NCBI GenBank assembly: GCA_964448675.1 | Contig: CAYUZU010000006.1 | Location: forward strand, 62,001-126,000 | Direction of reading: 5' to 3' | Origin: CAYUZU01 sp964448675 | Lineage (GTDB): Bacteria; Planctomycetota; Phycisphaerae; UBA1845; Fen-1342 | DNA length: 64,000 bases | Part shown: one piece after another, positions 7,838 through 16,700 of the stretch | Position numbering within the stretch: position 1 is the first letter of the stretch | Layout of the letters: each line of letters begins with the position of its first letter | The notes under the pieces: model-generated | What the model saw: the letters and a program-made list of their open reading frames with translations, nothing else | Told to the model about the DNA's origin: nothing | The model's database searches: none | Position numbers and translations under genes: made by a program

Positions 7838-10800
7838 CTACGGACACGTCGTGTTCTGCAGCGCGACGAACGGGTCGATGTCGCGCCAGTTTGCGATGCC
7901 GTCGGCGTTCACGTCGTTGTTGCGGAACGGACAGTACGGCGGGTGCCCCAGCAGGCTCATGTGCATCGCGTACCAGCCGGAGACATTGTCATTCTGCGCC
8001 GCGACGAAGAAGTCGATGTCGCGCCAGTTGATCACGCCGTCACAGTTCGAATCGCCGTAGCAGGTGGCGGCCGGCTCGCAGATGTCCGCGATGCCGTCGC
8101 CGTTCGCGTCGGTGCAATCCGTGCCCTGGCCGTAATACATGCCCAGCAGATTCGTGCAGTCCTGCGCCGTGGTCGTGACACACTGGACCGGATTCTGTCC
8201 GTAGCAGCATGCGCCGCGCTCCTCGCAGGCGTCGGCGACCCCGTTGCCGTCGAGGTCGCTGCAATCGGTGCCCGGGCCCTGCCATATTCCGTTGTAACGC
8301 ATGACGCACGTGGCCTGGTCCGAGACCAGGCATGCGGGGGCCGTCACGTCATAGCAGCAGGCGCCCTTCTCCAGCGGTTCCAGCCAGATGGTCAATGCGT
8401 CGACATCATCCTCCAGCGGATCCGTGAACGGCATGCTGAAGCCGGTCAGCCAGGAGATGTAGATCTGATTGGGATTCAGGCCGCCGGACTCGTCGCCGAA
8501 CGTCATCGGGTCGTCGTCGTCGACGCTGAACAGGAGAGCGAGCATGGGCTGCGCGGGGTCCTCGGGCAGCGGCAGCCAGGTGAATTCGAACGCGTCGATA
8601 TCGACCTCGTCGGGCAGGCCGAGATGGGCGACGTCGTCGATCACCGGGATCGGTCCGCCGCCAAACGTGGCCTCGTAGATGTCGCCGGGGTCGAGCAATG
8701 CAGCGCCTTCGTGGTCGACACTGAAGAGCCAGACGAAGCACATGCCAGGCTGCATGACGACGTCCAGCGAGTCCACGTCGTCGTCATCGGGCTCGCCCAG
8801 ATCAGGGTTGGGCGCGAGGTTCTGGTGCACCTGGAACTCCGAGGCGAAGTTGTAGATACCGGCCAAGGGGTAGGGTGGTGACGATGGCAGCAGCATGACG
8901 GTCGCGCCCACGACCTCGTCCTCCGCCGCCGTCGTACCGTGTAACTGGAATGCGGGCGATGGTGCGTTGATCGGTACGTCCACCACGGGCCAGCCGATCC
9001 CCATGTCGTCGTCGTACGAGATCAGCAGGTTCTCGGGCGGGTGAATGCAACCCGACCCGCCGAACGGCAGCGGGAACTCCATGCCAGCCAGCGGCAGGTC
9101 GATCTGATCATGACCGTCCAGGTCGAGGTAATCGTTGTAAAACTGCGGCGTGCCGGCGCCGATCGGCACGCGGGTGGCGCCGGTCGGGTCCGGGGGATCC
9201 GGCCACGGATCGCCGCCGAAGGTCATGGCGTCGTCCTTGAAGCCGTCACGGCCGGGCGGGATGACGCGCGGCCCCTGCCAGTAGTACACGTCGCCGGGAT
9301 CGAACGTGTCGTCGCCGTCGGCCTGGATGTCGCTGAGTTCGGAATCGGAACCAATGTCAATGGAGAACTCGGCGAACCAAGGCTCGCACATGTCGGGGAT
9401 GCCGTTGCCGTTCGCGTCAGGAACCAGGCCGCTCATGATTGCGAGGAAGTCGGGCAGGCCGTCGCCATCACAATCGCCGAAGGTGGCGTTATTGACGCTG
9501 TCGAAGAAAACGTCGCCGAACTGGTCGTTGATGGCCGACGCGAAGCCGACGTAGGCCCAGGTCGGGTCGGCGACGATGGCGAGGTATTCGCCGAGCCAGC
9601 GGTTGGTCATCCAGGCATCGAAGGGGGCTGGCACGACGACGTCGTTGATGATGCCCGGGTCGCCCCACGTCATACCGTTGTCGGTGCTGCGGGCGACAGC
9701 CACGCCCCACTGGACGGGGACGTTGTCAGCCAGACCGCCATGATACCAGGCGACGTCGAGTGTGCCGTCGGGCTTACCGGTGATCCAGGGTGCGAAGTCT
9801 TGCCCCGCGGCGTAACCGCCGGCGTTGACTTGAATGGGGGCTGACCAGGTGGTGCCGCCGTCGCCAGTGATTTGGCAGATGATGTTACCCTCGTCGCCGA
9901 TGCCGGGGCCATCCGTGTCTTCGGGATAGACGACATACACTTCGTGGGGGAGTTGTGGGTGGACGGCGATGGCGGGGGCGGTGTCGCCGCGGACGCCGGG
10001 AGGGCCGGCGGTGTCAGTGAATACGCGTGGCACGGTGAAGAAGGTGCGGTTGAGCACCCAGATGTCGGGGCCCCAGGTGACGCCGCCGTCGTGCGAGACG
10101 TCGAACATCAGCCGGCAGGTGGTCTGGCCGCTGATGGTGACGTCGTAATGGGTCCACACACAGTAGAGGGTGCCGTCGCTGGCGGCGGCGATGTGCGGGG
10201 CGTGTCCCATGGCGGTCCCCGGCGTATCATTGACCATGGTCACGACAGGGAAATTCGCGCCGCCTGGCGGAGCCGCCGCGAACCAGATATCGCTGAACGG
10301 GCCGCTGGTGCCGACATCCTTGATCCAGGTGACATACACGTAGTTCAGGTAGGGGCTGGTCGGGTTGGTGTCGACGATCATGTGACCGCGGTCGTTGAGC
10401 GTGTTGTTGCCCGAGGGGTCAAACGCCACTTGCGTCGGGCCCTGCCAGGTCACACCGCCGTCGGCCGATGACCATACGTAAACGCCACTGTTGGCGGGGA
10501 CGCTGTTGTCGGCCGCGATACAGCCCGCGTACAACGTACCGTTCGCGTCGGCGGCCGCCATCGGGTCGAAGTGACGCGGCAGGCCCGGCACGGTGAGCTG
10601 CAGGTCGAACCAGGTCGCGCCGCCGTTGAGGCTGTAGCTGACCCCGATGCCTACGCCGCCGGACCACGGATGATCGTTGTAGACCATGAGGACATTGCCA
10701 GGCCGCGCCGGGTTGAGCGCCATGGCGACCTCGTTCTGCACGGTTCCCGGAGGGTCCAGGTTGGCCTGGACATCGATGCCGCCCAACTGGCTGCTGGCGG

Positions 10801-10870
10801 GTGCGACGATCGAGGCCACGAGCGCGCAGGCGACCTGCCGCCCCCATTGGTGGAAGCACGCGGTGAACAT
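7838..10870 (-). CDS. Secreted Asp-box (sialidase-like propeller) protein with GACC units and dockerin-like tail
   Basis: The start chosen is ATG 10870, with AAGGAGG 8 nt upstream; the frame extends further but without a site. A signal peptide covers residues 1-27. Five Asp-boxes (S-x-D/N-x-G-x-T-W type) lie near residues 79-88, 134-142, 259-267, 335-342 and 394-402, indicating a BNR/sialidase-fold propeller over residues 30-490. The catalytic Arg triad and Tyr of true sialidases were not identified, so substrate and activity are open. The middle (about 490-860) contains repeated Asp-rich segments such as DSELSDIQADGDDTF and DDDVDSLDVV. Two GACC Cys units follow. The 1010-residue protein ends in two EF-hand-like WRDID motifs almost identical to the tail of the protein at 926-2161. 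Confidence 0.8.
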   Translation of the reverse strand: MFTACFHQWGRQVACALVASIVAPASSQLGGIDVQANLDPPGTVQNEVAMALNPARPGNVLMVYNDHPWSGGVGIGVSYSLNGGATWFDLQLTVPGLPRHFDPMAAADANGTLYAGCIAADNSVPANSGVYVWSSADGGVTWQGPTQVAFDPSGNNTLNDRGHMIVDTNPTSPYLNYVYVTWIKDVGTSGPFSDIWFAAAPPGGANFPVVTMVNDTPGTAMGHAPHIAAASDGTLYCVWTHYDVTISGQTTCRLMFDVSHDGGVTWGPDIWVLNRTFFTVPRVFTDTAGPPGVRGDTAPAIAVHPQLPHEVYVVYPEDTDGPGIGDEGNIICQITGDGGTTWSAPIQVNAGGYAAGQDFAPWITGKPDGTLDVAWYHGGLADNVPVQWGVAVARSTDNGMTWGDPGIINDVVVPAPFDAWMTNRWLGEYLAIVADPTWAYVGFASAINDQFGDVFFDSVNNATFGDCDGDGLPDFLAIMSGLVPDANGNGIPDMCEPWFAEFSIDIGSDSELSDIQADGDDTFDPGDVYYWQGPRVIPPGRDGFKDDAMTFGGDPWPDPPDPTGATRVPIGAGTPQFYNDYLDLDGHDQIDLPLAGMEFPLPFGGSGCIHPPENLLISYDDDMGIGWPVVDVPINAPSPAFQLHGTTAAEDEVVGATVMLLPSSPPYPLAGIYNFASEFQVHQNLAPNPDLGEPDDDDVDSLDVVMQPGMCFVWLFSVDHEGAALLDPGDIYEATFGGGPIPVIDDVAHLGLPDEVDIDAFEFTWLPLPEDPAQPMLALLFSVDDDDPMTFGDESGGLNPNQIYISWLTGFSMPFTDPLEDDVDALTIWLEPLEKGACCYDVTAPACLVSDQATCVMRYNGIWQGPGTDCSDLDGNGVADACEERGACCYGQNPVQCVTTTAQDCTNLLGMYYGQGTDCTDANGDGIADICEPAATCYGDSNCDGVINWRDIDFFVAAQNDNVSGWYAMHMSLLGHPPYCPFRNNDVNADGIANWRDIDPFVALQNTTCP

Positions 10871-10978
10871 GATGTGTTCCTCCTTTCGGCCCGGCCCGGC
10901 CGAACGCGGGGGCAAAGGCATGCGTACCCGGCCCCGCACCACCCCTGTCAGAGACATGACGCAATGCTCTATCAACTA

Positions 10979-11031
10979 GTCTACCCCAACGTAGACGCGG
11001 TTGCGGACATTTTGACATTTTGATGTCGCGT
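10979..11031. promoter_or_regulatory. Inverted and direct repeats in a divergent intergenic region
   Basis: Between the Asp-box gene and the sigma factor gene lies a perfect palindrome GTCTAC-CCCAAC-GTAGAC (10979-10996). It is followed by a direct repeat of GACATTTT overlapping a second inverted repeat GACAT-TTTG-ATGTC. A TTGACA hexamer sits at 11012. These could be operators or the target of the neighbouring sigma factor. No matching -10 box was convincing. Confidence 0.3.
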
Positions 11032-11095
11032 TCTCGGACTTTGCACCCGCTTCCGGGCGATTTCCCGCTTGTGAGCGGGGGGGGGCTGTGGAACA

Positions 11096-11701
11096 ATGGT
11101 TGTCATGCCGCCGCAGGATTCCACCAGGCTGACTTTCCTGCTGAGATTGCGCGATCGCTCGGACTCCATCACCTGGCAGGAATTCCACGAGCGGTACGGC
11201 CAGCTCCTCTACCGCTACGCCCGCCACCGGGGGGCCAGCCACGATGACGCCGAGGACATCGTCCAGGAGGTGGAGATGTACCTGTTCAAGGCGATCGAGG
11301 GGTTCGAGTACGACGCGCGCAAGGGGCGGTTCCGCTCGTACTTACGTTCGGCGGTCGTCCACGCGATGGGGCGGCGCGCGAATCGCCAGGCCAGGCAGCC
11401 CGCGGTCCTGGACCCGCACGATTTCGACTACGTCGCCGGCGAGCAGGAAGCCAGCATGGACGCCCGCTGGGAACGCGAGTGGCAGCTCCATCGGCTGCGG
11501 TGGGCCATGAAATCGATCGCGGGCGAGTTCGAGCCACAGACCATCCGCGCGTTCGAGATGCACGTGCTGGCGGGTCAGCCAGTGGATGAAACTGCCGACG
11601 CGCTGGGCCTGAGCAAGGCCAGCGTCTACCAGGCCCGCAGCCGTGTGCTGAGGCGGTTGCGTGACCGCTTGGGCGAGTTGGACCCGGATGGGGATGTTTG
11701 A
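11096..11701 (+). CDS. ECF-type RNA polymerase sigma factor
   Basis: The 201-residue protein has sigma region 2 at about 25-95 (FHERYGQLLYRYARHRGAS, DAEDIVQEVEMYLF) and a region 4 helix-turn-helix at about 145-195 (VDETADALGLSKASVYQARSRVLRRLRDRL). The layout is that of planctomycete ECF factors found beside Ser/Thr kinases. ATGs at 11096 and 11105 are both possible; a G-rich stretch at 11079-11088 could serve as ribosome site. It lies 98 nt ahead of the kinase gene. No anti-sigma gene is adjacent, so control by phosphorylation through the kinase is an inference. Confidence 0.85.
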   Translation: MVVMPPQDSTRLTFLLRLRDRSDSITWQEFHERYGQLLYRYARHRGASHDDAEDIVQEVEMYLFKAIEGFEYDARKGRFRSYLRSAVVHAMGRRANRQARQPAVLDPHDFDYVAGEQEASMDARWEREWQLHRLRWAMKSIAGEFEPQTIRAFEMHVLAGQPVDETADALGLSKASVYQARSRVLRRLRDRLGELDPDGDV

Positions 11702-11799
11702 GCTGCGTTTCTCGGTGGCCCGCGGGCCCGCTGCCACGCAGTTATCGGAACCGCGTCAACTCTGCAGCCAAACCGTCTATCCGATGGGAGAGGCGGTAG

Positions 11800-14760
11800 A
11801 TGAACGAGATCGTGAAAAACGTGGTCTGTCCAAACTGCGCTTCGGCCACGACGCTGCCTGACCACGAGGCCAGCGGCGTCTGCCCGCATTGCGGACACGC
11901 GGTCTTCGCCGCCGGCGCGGCTCTCCCCGCCGGGGCGGGTGCTCCCGAGCCGCCATCAGAAGCGACCGTGTCGCAATCCGACGCGGAGGATGATCTTCTG
12001 ATCGCGGACCTGAAGGAAGCGCTGGGGTTCGACGCGGTTGAGCCCCGCCCCGGTGCGCCGGGGGCCGACCCGAGAGCCGTCTCACGCGGGTCGGTGTTGC
12101 TGGGGGGGATCAGCGACGACAGCCTGGTATCCGGGACGCGACTGGGGGATTTCGAGATCCTGGCGGAGATCGGCCGCGGCGGCATGGGCATCGTCTATCG
12201 CGCGCGACAGGTGTCGCTGGGGCGCGAGGTGGCCTTGAAGATCCTGCCCGGGTGGGCACGCCACGGGCAGATCGCCGTGCAGCGCTTCAAGGCCGAGGCC
12301 CAGGCGGCCGCCCGCCTGCACCACACCAACGTCGTGTCGATCTACGCGCAGGGCGAGTTCCGCGGACAGTACTACTACGCGATGGAGCTCGTCGACGGTG
12401 TCGGACTCGACACGGTCATCCGCAGCCGACCGGACCTGATCAGCTCCACGCGGGCCCGCGCGTCGTCGTCCGTACGGCTGCCGAGCCATGCGCCGGCAGC
12501 CGCGGCATCGGCCGTCGAGCTGGAAACGCCGCCCGCCGCCGAGGACGACGGTGCCGCGACCGAGATTACCTGGACGCGTGAGGACTACCGGCACATGGCG
12601 CGCATGTTCGCGGAGGTCGCCGAAGCGCTGCACGCGGCGCACGAGGCCGGCATCATCCATCGCGACATCAAACCGCACAACCTGCTGCTGGACGCGGCCA
12701 ACCGGCTGCATGTGACCGACTTCGGGCTCGCGCGCCTCACGAGCGAGCCGCACCTGACGGCCAGCGGCGAGGTGATGGGGACGCCGGCGTACCTGTCGCC
12801 CGAGCAGATTCGCGGCGAAGCCGATGTGGTCGACCGGCGGACCGACATCTACGCTCTCGGCGTGACCATGTACGAGGTGCTTACGCGGCGCAAGCCGTTT
12901 GCCGGCGAGTCGCGCGCCCAGATGATGCACTACATCTGCGAGGCCGAGCCGACTTCCCTCCGGCAACACAACGCGCAGGTGCCGCTCGATCTCGAGACGA
13001 TCGTGCTGCGGGCAATCGAGAAGGAGCCCTCGCGGCGTCATGCCACCGGCGCCGAGTTGGCCGAAGACCTGCAGCGCTTTGCCGAGGGCCGGCCGATTCT
13101 GTCGCGCCGTGCGACGCCGGTGGAGAAAGCGATCAAGTGGGTGCGGCGGCACAAGGCGCTGAGCGCCGCGGCTGTGTCCGCGGCGGCGGTGATCGTGCTG
13201 GCCGCGGGACTGGCCTGGCACATGCACGCGACGCGCCGCGAACGGGCGCAAGCGCTGGCCCGGGCGGCCTACGAGCAGCTCGTCTACGTGGACTATCGCA
13301 CGCCGGATGGGGACATCACGCCGCAGCTCCGACAGGCCCGCGCGCTGGGCGCCCGCGGCATCGAAGCGCGGATCGCCGACGTGCTGTGGTATGTCGGGCA
13401 GGACGAGCTGCCGATGGGGCTGCAGCAGGCCGAGCAGACGGCGGCCAGCTATCCCGCGGACCCGCGCAGCGTCTACCTGCTGGCGTGGCTGCAACGGCGC
13501 GAATGCGACCCGCCCGTAGCGCACGCGACGCTGGCGCGCGCGGCCACGCTGGGTGATCCGGTGACGGCGGCCGGGTGGTTCTTTCGCGGACTGGCGATTC
13601 ACTTCGACGAGCCCGATGAGGCGGCGGTGGCCTACCGTGCCGCCATCGCGCAGCGGGCGCAGCGCCATGCCTTCTTCCCGCAGGCCGTGCTGCAGCTCGC
13701 GCGGGCGCGCAACCAGCAACTCTACGCCACGCGCAGTCTCGACGGTTTTGACGAAGCCGCCGGTGCTCTGCGGCAACTGATCGATCAGGGTCACTATCGC
13801 GCCTATCCCTACTATCTGCTGTCGATCACCCATCGCCTCGCGGCCGAAATCTATCGCGGCAGCGAGGGCACGCGCGGCGACGCCGAGATGGCCGAACACT
13901 ACGACCATGCTTTGCACTGGGCACGCGAGGGCCAGGGCGTCGATCCCGGCGACGATCGGCCCATCGCGGCCGAGGCCGAGTGCCTCGAGAGCATGCGGCG
14001 CTATGCGGCAGCCCTGGACGCCCGCAACCGCGCGCTCGCCGTTGCCGCGACCGGCGCGCACCGCTGGGAAACCCTGCACTACCGCTGGCGGCTGCACTAC
14101 TGGCTGGGAGACCTCGACGCGGCGGCGGCGGACCTGGCAGCGTGCGTGGCGTATGATCCCAACAGCATCTTCTACGTCCACGTCTACCCCGCACTGCTCG
14201 ATGCCGAGCGCGACGACCTGTTTGCCGCGCGTCAGCACGCCGACGCGCTGGCCGCCGAGCCCGCGGCTCGCGACGTCCTGTGGGCGTCGGCGATCCTGCG
14301 ATTATTGGGCCAGCCGGATCGGGCGCGGACGTTGCTCGCGCAGCGCGCCGCCGAAGTGGACTACACGGCGGCGCTGGAGCCGTCGCAGGACGCCGCCTGG
14401 CTCCAGGCCCTGTACGACTACTGCCGCGGCACGACGTCGTTGGAAGCGGTTCAGGTCCAGGTCGACGCGGCGGACCAGCCGTGGCGCCGCTGGGGAGAGC
14501 TGCATTTTCACCAGGGTGTCATGCACCTGGCGCGGGGCGAGCGCGGTGCGGCCGCGGCCGCGTGGCGCAAGGCGTATCGGTCCTTCGACCACGAGCGGGG
14601 CTACACGTACCATGCGCGACTGTTGCTGGGCTTGCTCGAAAAAGACCTCGCATGGCCCCGCTGGATCGGTGTATCATGGCAGCAGCGCGGAGAAAACGCG
14701 TCGGCGTCGGAAGGGAGCAGCGGCCGACCCCAGGTTTGTCACGCAGTGGAGGGAGATTGA
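11800..14760 (+). CDS. Membrane Ser/Thr protein kinase with zinc ribbon and TPR-rich C-terminus
   Basis: The start at ATG 11800 follows GGGAGAGG. The N-terminus carries a CPNC...CPHC zinc ribbon (Cys10, 13, 28, 31). The kinase domain spans about 117-430: glycine loop GRGGMG (125-130), Lys147 in VALK, HRDIKPHN (Asp289), DFG (307-309) and GTPAYLSPEQ as activation/APE-like segment. A low-complexity insert of about 55 residues (205-260) interrupts the domain after the hinge. A transmembrane helix lies near 453-473. The remaining 500 residues are helical TPR-like repeats, predicted to lie outside the cytoplasm. At 986 residues it is typical of planctomycete receptor-like kinases. Its stop overlaps the next start (TGATG), so the two are translationally coupled. 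Confidence 0.9.
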   Translation: MNEIVKNVVCPNCASATTLPDHEASGVCPHCGHAVFAAGAALPAGAGAPEPPSEATVSQSDAEDDLLIADLKEALGFDAVEPRPGAPGADPRAVSRGSVLLGGISDDSLVSGTRLGDFEILAEIGRGGMGIVYRARQVSLGREVALKILPGWARHGQIAVQRFKAEAQAAARLHHTNVVSIYAQGEFRGQYYYAMELVDGVGLDTVIRSRPDLISSTRARASSSVRLPSHAPAAAASAVELETPPAAEDDGAATEITWTREDYRHMARMFAEVAEALHAAHEAGIIHRDIKPHNLLLDAANRLHVTDFGLARLTSEPHLTASGEVMGTPAYLSPEQIRGEADVVDRRTDIYALGVTMYEVLTRRKPFAGESRAQMMHYICEAEPTSLRQHNAQVPLDLETIVLRAIEKEPSRRHATGAELAEDLQRFAEGRPILSRRATPVEKAIKWVRRHKALSAAAVSAAAVIVLAAGLAWHMHATRRERAQALARAAYEQLVYVDYRTPDGDITPQLRQARALGARGIEARIADVLWYVGQDELPMGLQQAEQTAASYPADPRSVYLLAWLQRRECDPPVAHATLARAATLGDPVTAAGWFFRGLAIHFDEPDEAAVAYRAAIAQRAQRHAFFPQAVLQLARARNQQLYATRSLDGFDEAAGALRQLIDQGHYRAYPYYLLSITHRLAAEIYRGSEGTRGDAEMAEHYDHALHWAREGQGVDPGDDRPIAAEAECLESMRRYAAALDARNRALAVAATGAHRWETLHYRWRLHYWLGDLDAAAADLAACVAYDPNSIFYVHVYPALLDAERDDLFAARQHADALAAEPAARDVLWASAILRLLGQPDRARTLLAQRAAEVDYTAALEPSQDAAWLQALYDYCRGTTSLEAVQVQVDAADQPWRRWGELHFHQGVMHLARGERGAAAAAWRKAYRSFDHERGYTYHARLLLGLLEKDLAWPRWIGVSWQQRGENASASEGSSGRPQVCHAVEGD

Positions 14761-16058
14761 TGGGAAGCGCGCGCCAGCCGAAGTATCGTTATGGGCCGAT
14801 GGGGGGCCTCGCGATCGGGTTTCTTGTTGCGATGGCGGCGGTGCCCGCGACGGGCTCAGAGCCGCTGTTCCCGCTGCCGGCGCCGCTCTACTCGTTCGAC
14901 CTCGAGTCGCCGACGATTCGCGACGAGCCGCTGCGCGCCGGCGACGTCTTCGCCTTGAGCGAGCCGATTCCGTCGGTGGCGGTTCCGAGTTTCGCGCTCG
15001 GCCTCGGGCCCGCGGACGAGCTCGATGCGCTCTCCAGCCCGACGTTCGGCCTGGCGTCGGGCGCGTATTTCACGATCCAGTTTTCCGTCGATCGCGCCAC
15101 CGTCGGCCTCGCCGCCCCCCTGCCGTGGCAGATCCAGGGCGAGGTGCCTTACAACGCGAAGGACCAGGCCCGACGCGGACAGGCCGCGGGTGATCTCTTC
15201 ATGACGATCGACAGCTTCACGCTGGACGGACGCGTTCAGCGGCGCGGCACGGGGAACAACGGCCTCGTCCGCAACAACTTCAACGAAGGCGGCACCGACT
15301 ACGCGGCCTTGCCAACCACGCACGCCCGCGACGACGCGGGGCCCCAGGCCGAACAGGACGAGGTCGACGCGTCCGGGCAGTTTCCGTCGTCCACGCGCAG
15401 CGACGGGCCGGCGAACGTCTTCTTCACGTTGACGAGCGAATCGCCCGCGCTGCAGGAGCTCTCGTTCCCCTTCGAGCCCAGCGGCGCCAACATCTTCTAC
15501 AACGAAGCGCCGGGGCGCGGCTCGTTCACGACGATGTACGCCGATGCGATGGCGCTGGGCCTGGCACCCGCGGACGACATCGACGCCCTGGTCGTGATCG
15601 ACCGCGGCCTGATCGGCGAGTTCGGCGCTGGCGACGCCGTGCTGTTCTCGCTGGCCCCCGGCTCGTTTACGCTGCTGAGCCGCGGCGGGACCGGCGGTGC
15701 CGACATCTTTCTGGCCACGCCGGGGCTGCCACAGCCGATGCCGCTGGCGTTCGCCGCCTGGCTCGGCCTGGGCGACGGTGACAATGTCGACGCGCTGGAC
15801 GTGTTCATCTGCGGCGTCGACGGGTGTCCGCCGGATCTGCTGCGGCTGCATGGCATCCGCGCGGTCGCCGGCGATTTCGATGACGACGGCGTGGTCGGTG
15901 CGGCAGATTTCACCGAATGGGGCGTTGGCATGACCGGTCCCGACGTCGGCCCGCCGGCACCGGAGTACATCCCTTACGATCTGGACTACGACGCCGACGT
16001 CGATCTGCACGACATGGGGTTGTTCCAGCACGTTTTCATGCAGATGGCGGCACGCTGA
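14760..16058 (+). CDS. Exported protein with C-terminal dockerin-like EF-hands
   Basis: The ATG at 14760 shares its A with the kinase stop (TGATG) and has GGAGGGA upstream. The 432-residue product has a signal peptide with an uncleaved-looking core (GGLAIGFLVAMAAVPATGS). The body has two repeats of a beta-rich motif (VFALSEPIPS... and GLxPADDIDAL) also hinted at in the Asp-box protein. The C-terminus holds two EF-hand-like motifs (GDFDDDGVVGAADF, DLDYDADVDLHDM). Function is unknown. Coupled translation with the kinase suggests it belongs to the same signalling or envelope unit. Confidence 0.75.
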   Translation: MGSARQPKYRYGPMGGLAIGFLVAMAAVPATGSEPLFPLPAPLYSFDLESPTIRDEPLRAGDVFALSEPIPSVAVPSFALGLGPADELDALSSPTFGLASGAYFTIQFSVDRATVGLAAPLPWQIQGEVPYNAKDQARRGQAAGDLFMTIDSFTLDGRVQRRGTGNNGLVRNNFNEGGTDYAALPTTHARDDAGPQAEQDEVDASGQFPSSTRSDGPANVFFTLTSESPALQELSFPFEPSGANIFYNEAPGRGSFTTMYADAMALGLAPADDIDALVVIDRGLIGEFGAGDAVLFSLAPGSFTLLSRGGTGGADIFLATPGLPQPMPLAFAAWLGLGDGDNVDALDVFICGVDGCPPDLLRLHGIRAVAGDFDDDGVVGAADFTEWGVGMTGPDVGPPAPEYIPYDLDYDADVDLHDMGLFQHVFMQMAAR

Positions 16059-16100
16059 CTGGCGTTCGCCCGGGTGTACGCGCGAACGCGACAAGCCGCC

Positions 16101-16346
16101 TCAGGTACCGTTGCTGGCGCGGCCGGATCGGCGCCGCGGTTTGGTCCGGCGCCTGGTCGTGTCGACGAGCTCGACGAGTTCAAAGCCGTCGGCCGCGAGA
16201 CGGCGCGCGTAGCATTGCCAGCTTGCCGCGTCGGCTTCGATCAACGCGTCGGGGTGCGGTGCGAACCCGAAGTGGACGACGGACGACTTGTCCTTCGTCA
16301 CCACCCGCCGGTAGTAGCACTTGCGTTTCCTGGCAGCACACAACAT
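16101..16346 (-). CDS. Small hypothetical basic protein
   Basis: This 81-residue frame starts at ATG 16346 with GGAG 6 nt upstream; a GTG at 16400 without a site could extend it by 18 residues. The centre (VVHFGFAPHPDALIEAD, LAADGFELVELVDT) looks protein-like, flanked by very basic ends (KRKCYYRR, RRRTKPRRRSGR). No family was recognised. It is convergent with the dockerin-tailed protein ending at 16058. Codon choice is GC3-rich like its neighbours, which supports but does not prove coding. Confidence 0.4.
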   Translation of the reverse strand: MLCAARKRKCYYRRVVTKDKSSVVHFGFAPHPDALIEADAASWQCYARRLAADGFELVELVDTTRRRTKPRRRSGRASNGT

Positions 16347-16700
16347 TCGGCACTCCGTCCCCCCTGGCCCAGCGGTGTTCGGCGGATCAGCAGCCACCAC
16401 GGCGCGCCGGTTCCGCGATGCACCAGGACAGCAGACGGCGGCTCACCCGCGGTGGGGCGAGCCGGCCGTCGTGCCCTTCCCCCGGGACCGGAGCCTGCGA
16501 CAGCAGCACTCCGCAGCCCACGGAAGAAGGGTGCGAGCGCGGGGCGTCAGTCCGGGTCGGCCCTAACGCAAGTCAGGGTCCGACAGGGTGTGTCGGGCCA
16601 CCAGATCTGGGGGCCAGGCTCGCACGTGGTCGCAGATATTGGCGGACCGATTTCGCTTGCTGCGGGATTTTTTCGCCAGATTGGCGGCAGGAGCGCCCGG
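16347..16700. other. Non-coding stretch, nothing recognised
   Basis: About 350 bases between the small hypothetical gene and the stop of the WYL regulator. No frame with a ribosome site, no strong hairpin and no promoter stood out. It may be remnant sequence. Confidence 0.35.

Noticed and set aside
7838..10870. Calling the Asp-box protein a true sialidase
   Set aside because: Asp-boxes only indicate the propeller fold; the catalytic Arg triad and Tyr/Glu pair were not identified.
12082..14238. Long open frame on the minus strand opposite the Ser/Thr kinase gene
   Set aside because: It is a high-GC shadow of the kinase gene: Arg/Gly/Val-rich composition, no recognised domain, no ribosome site.
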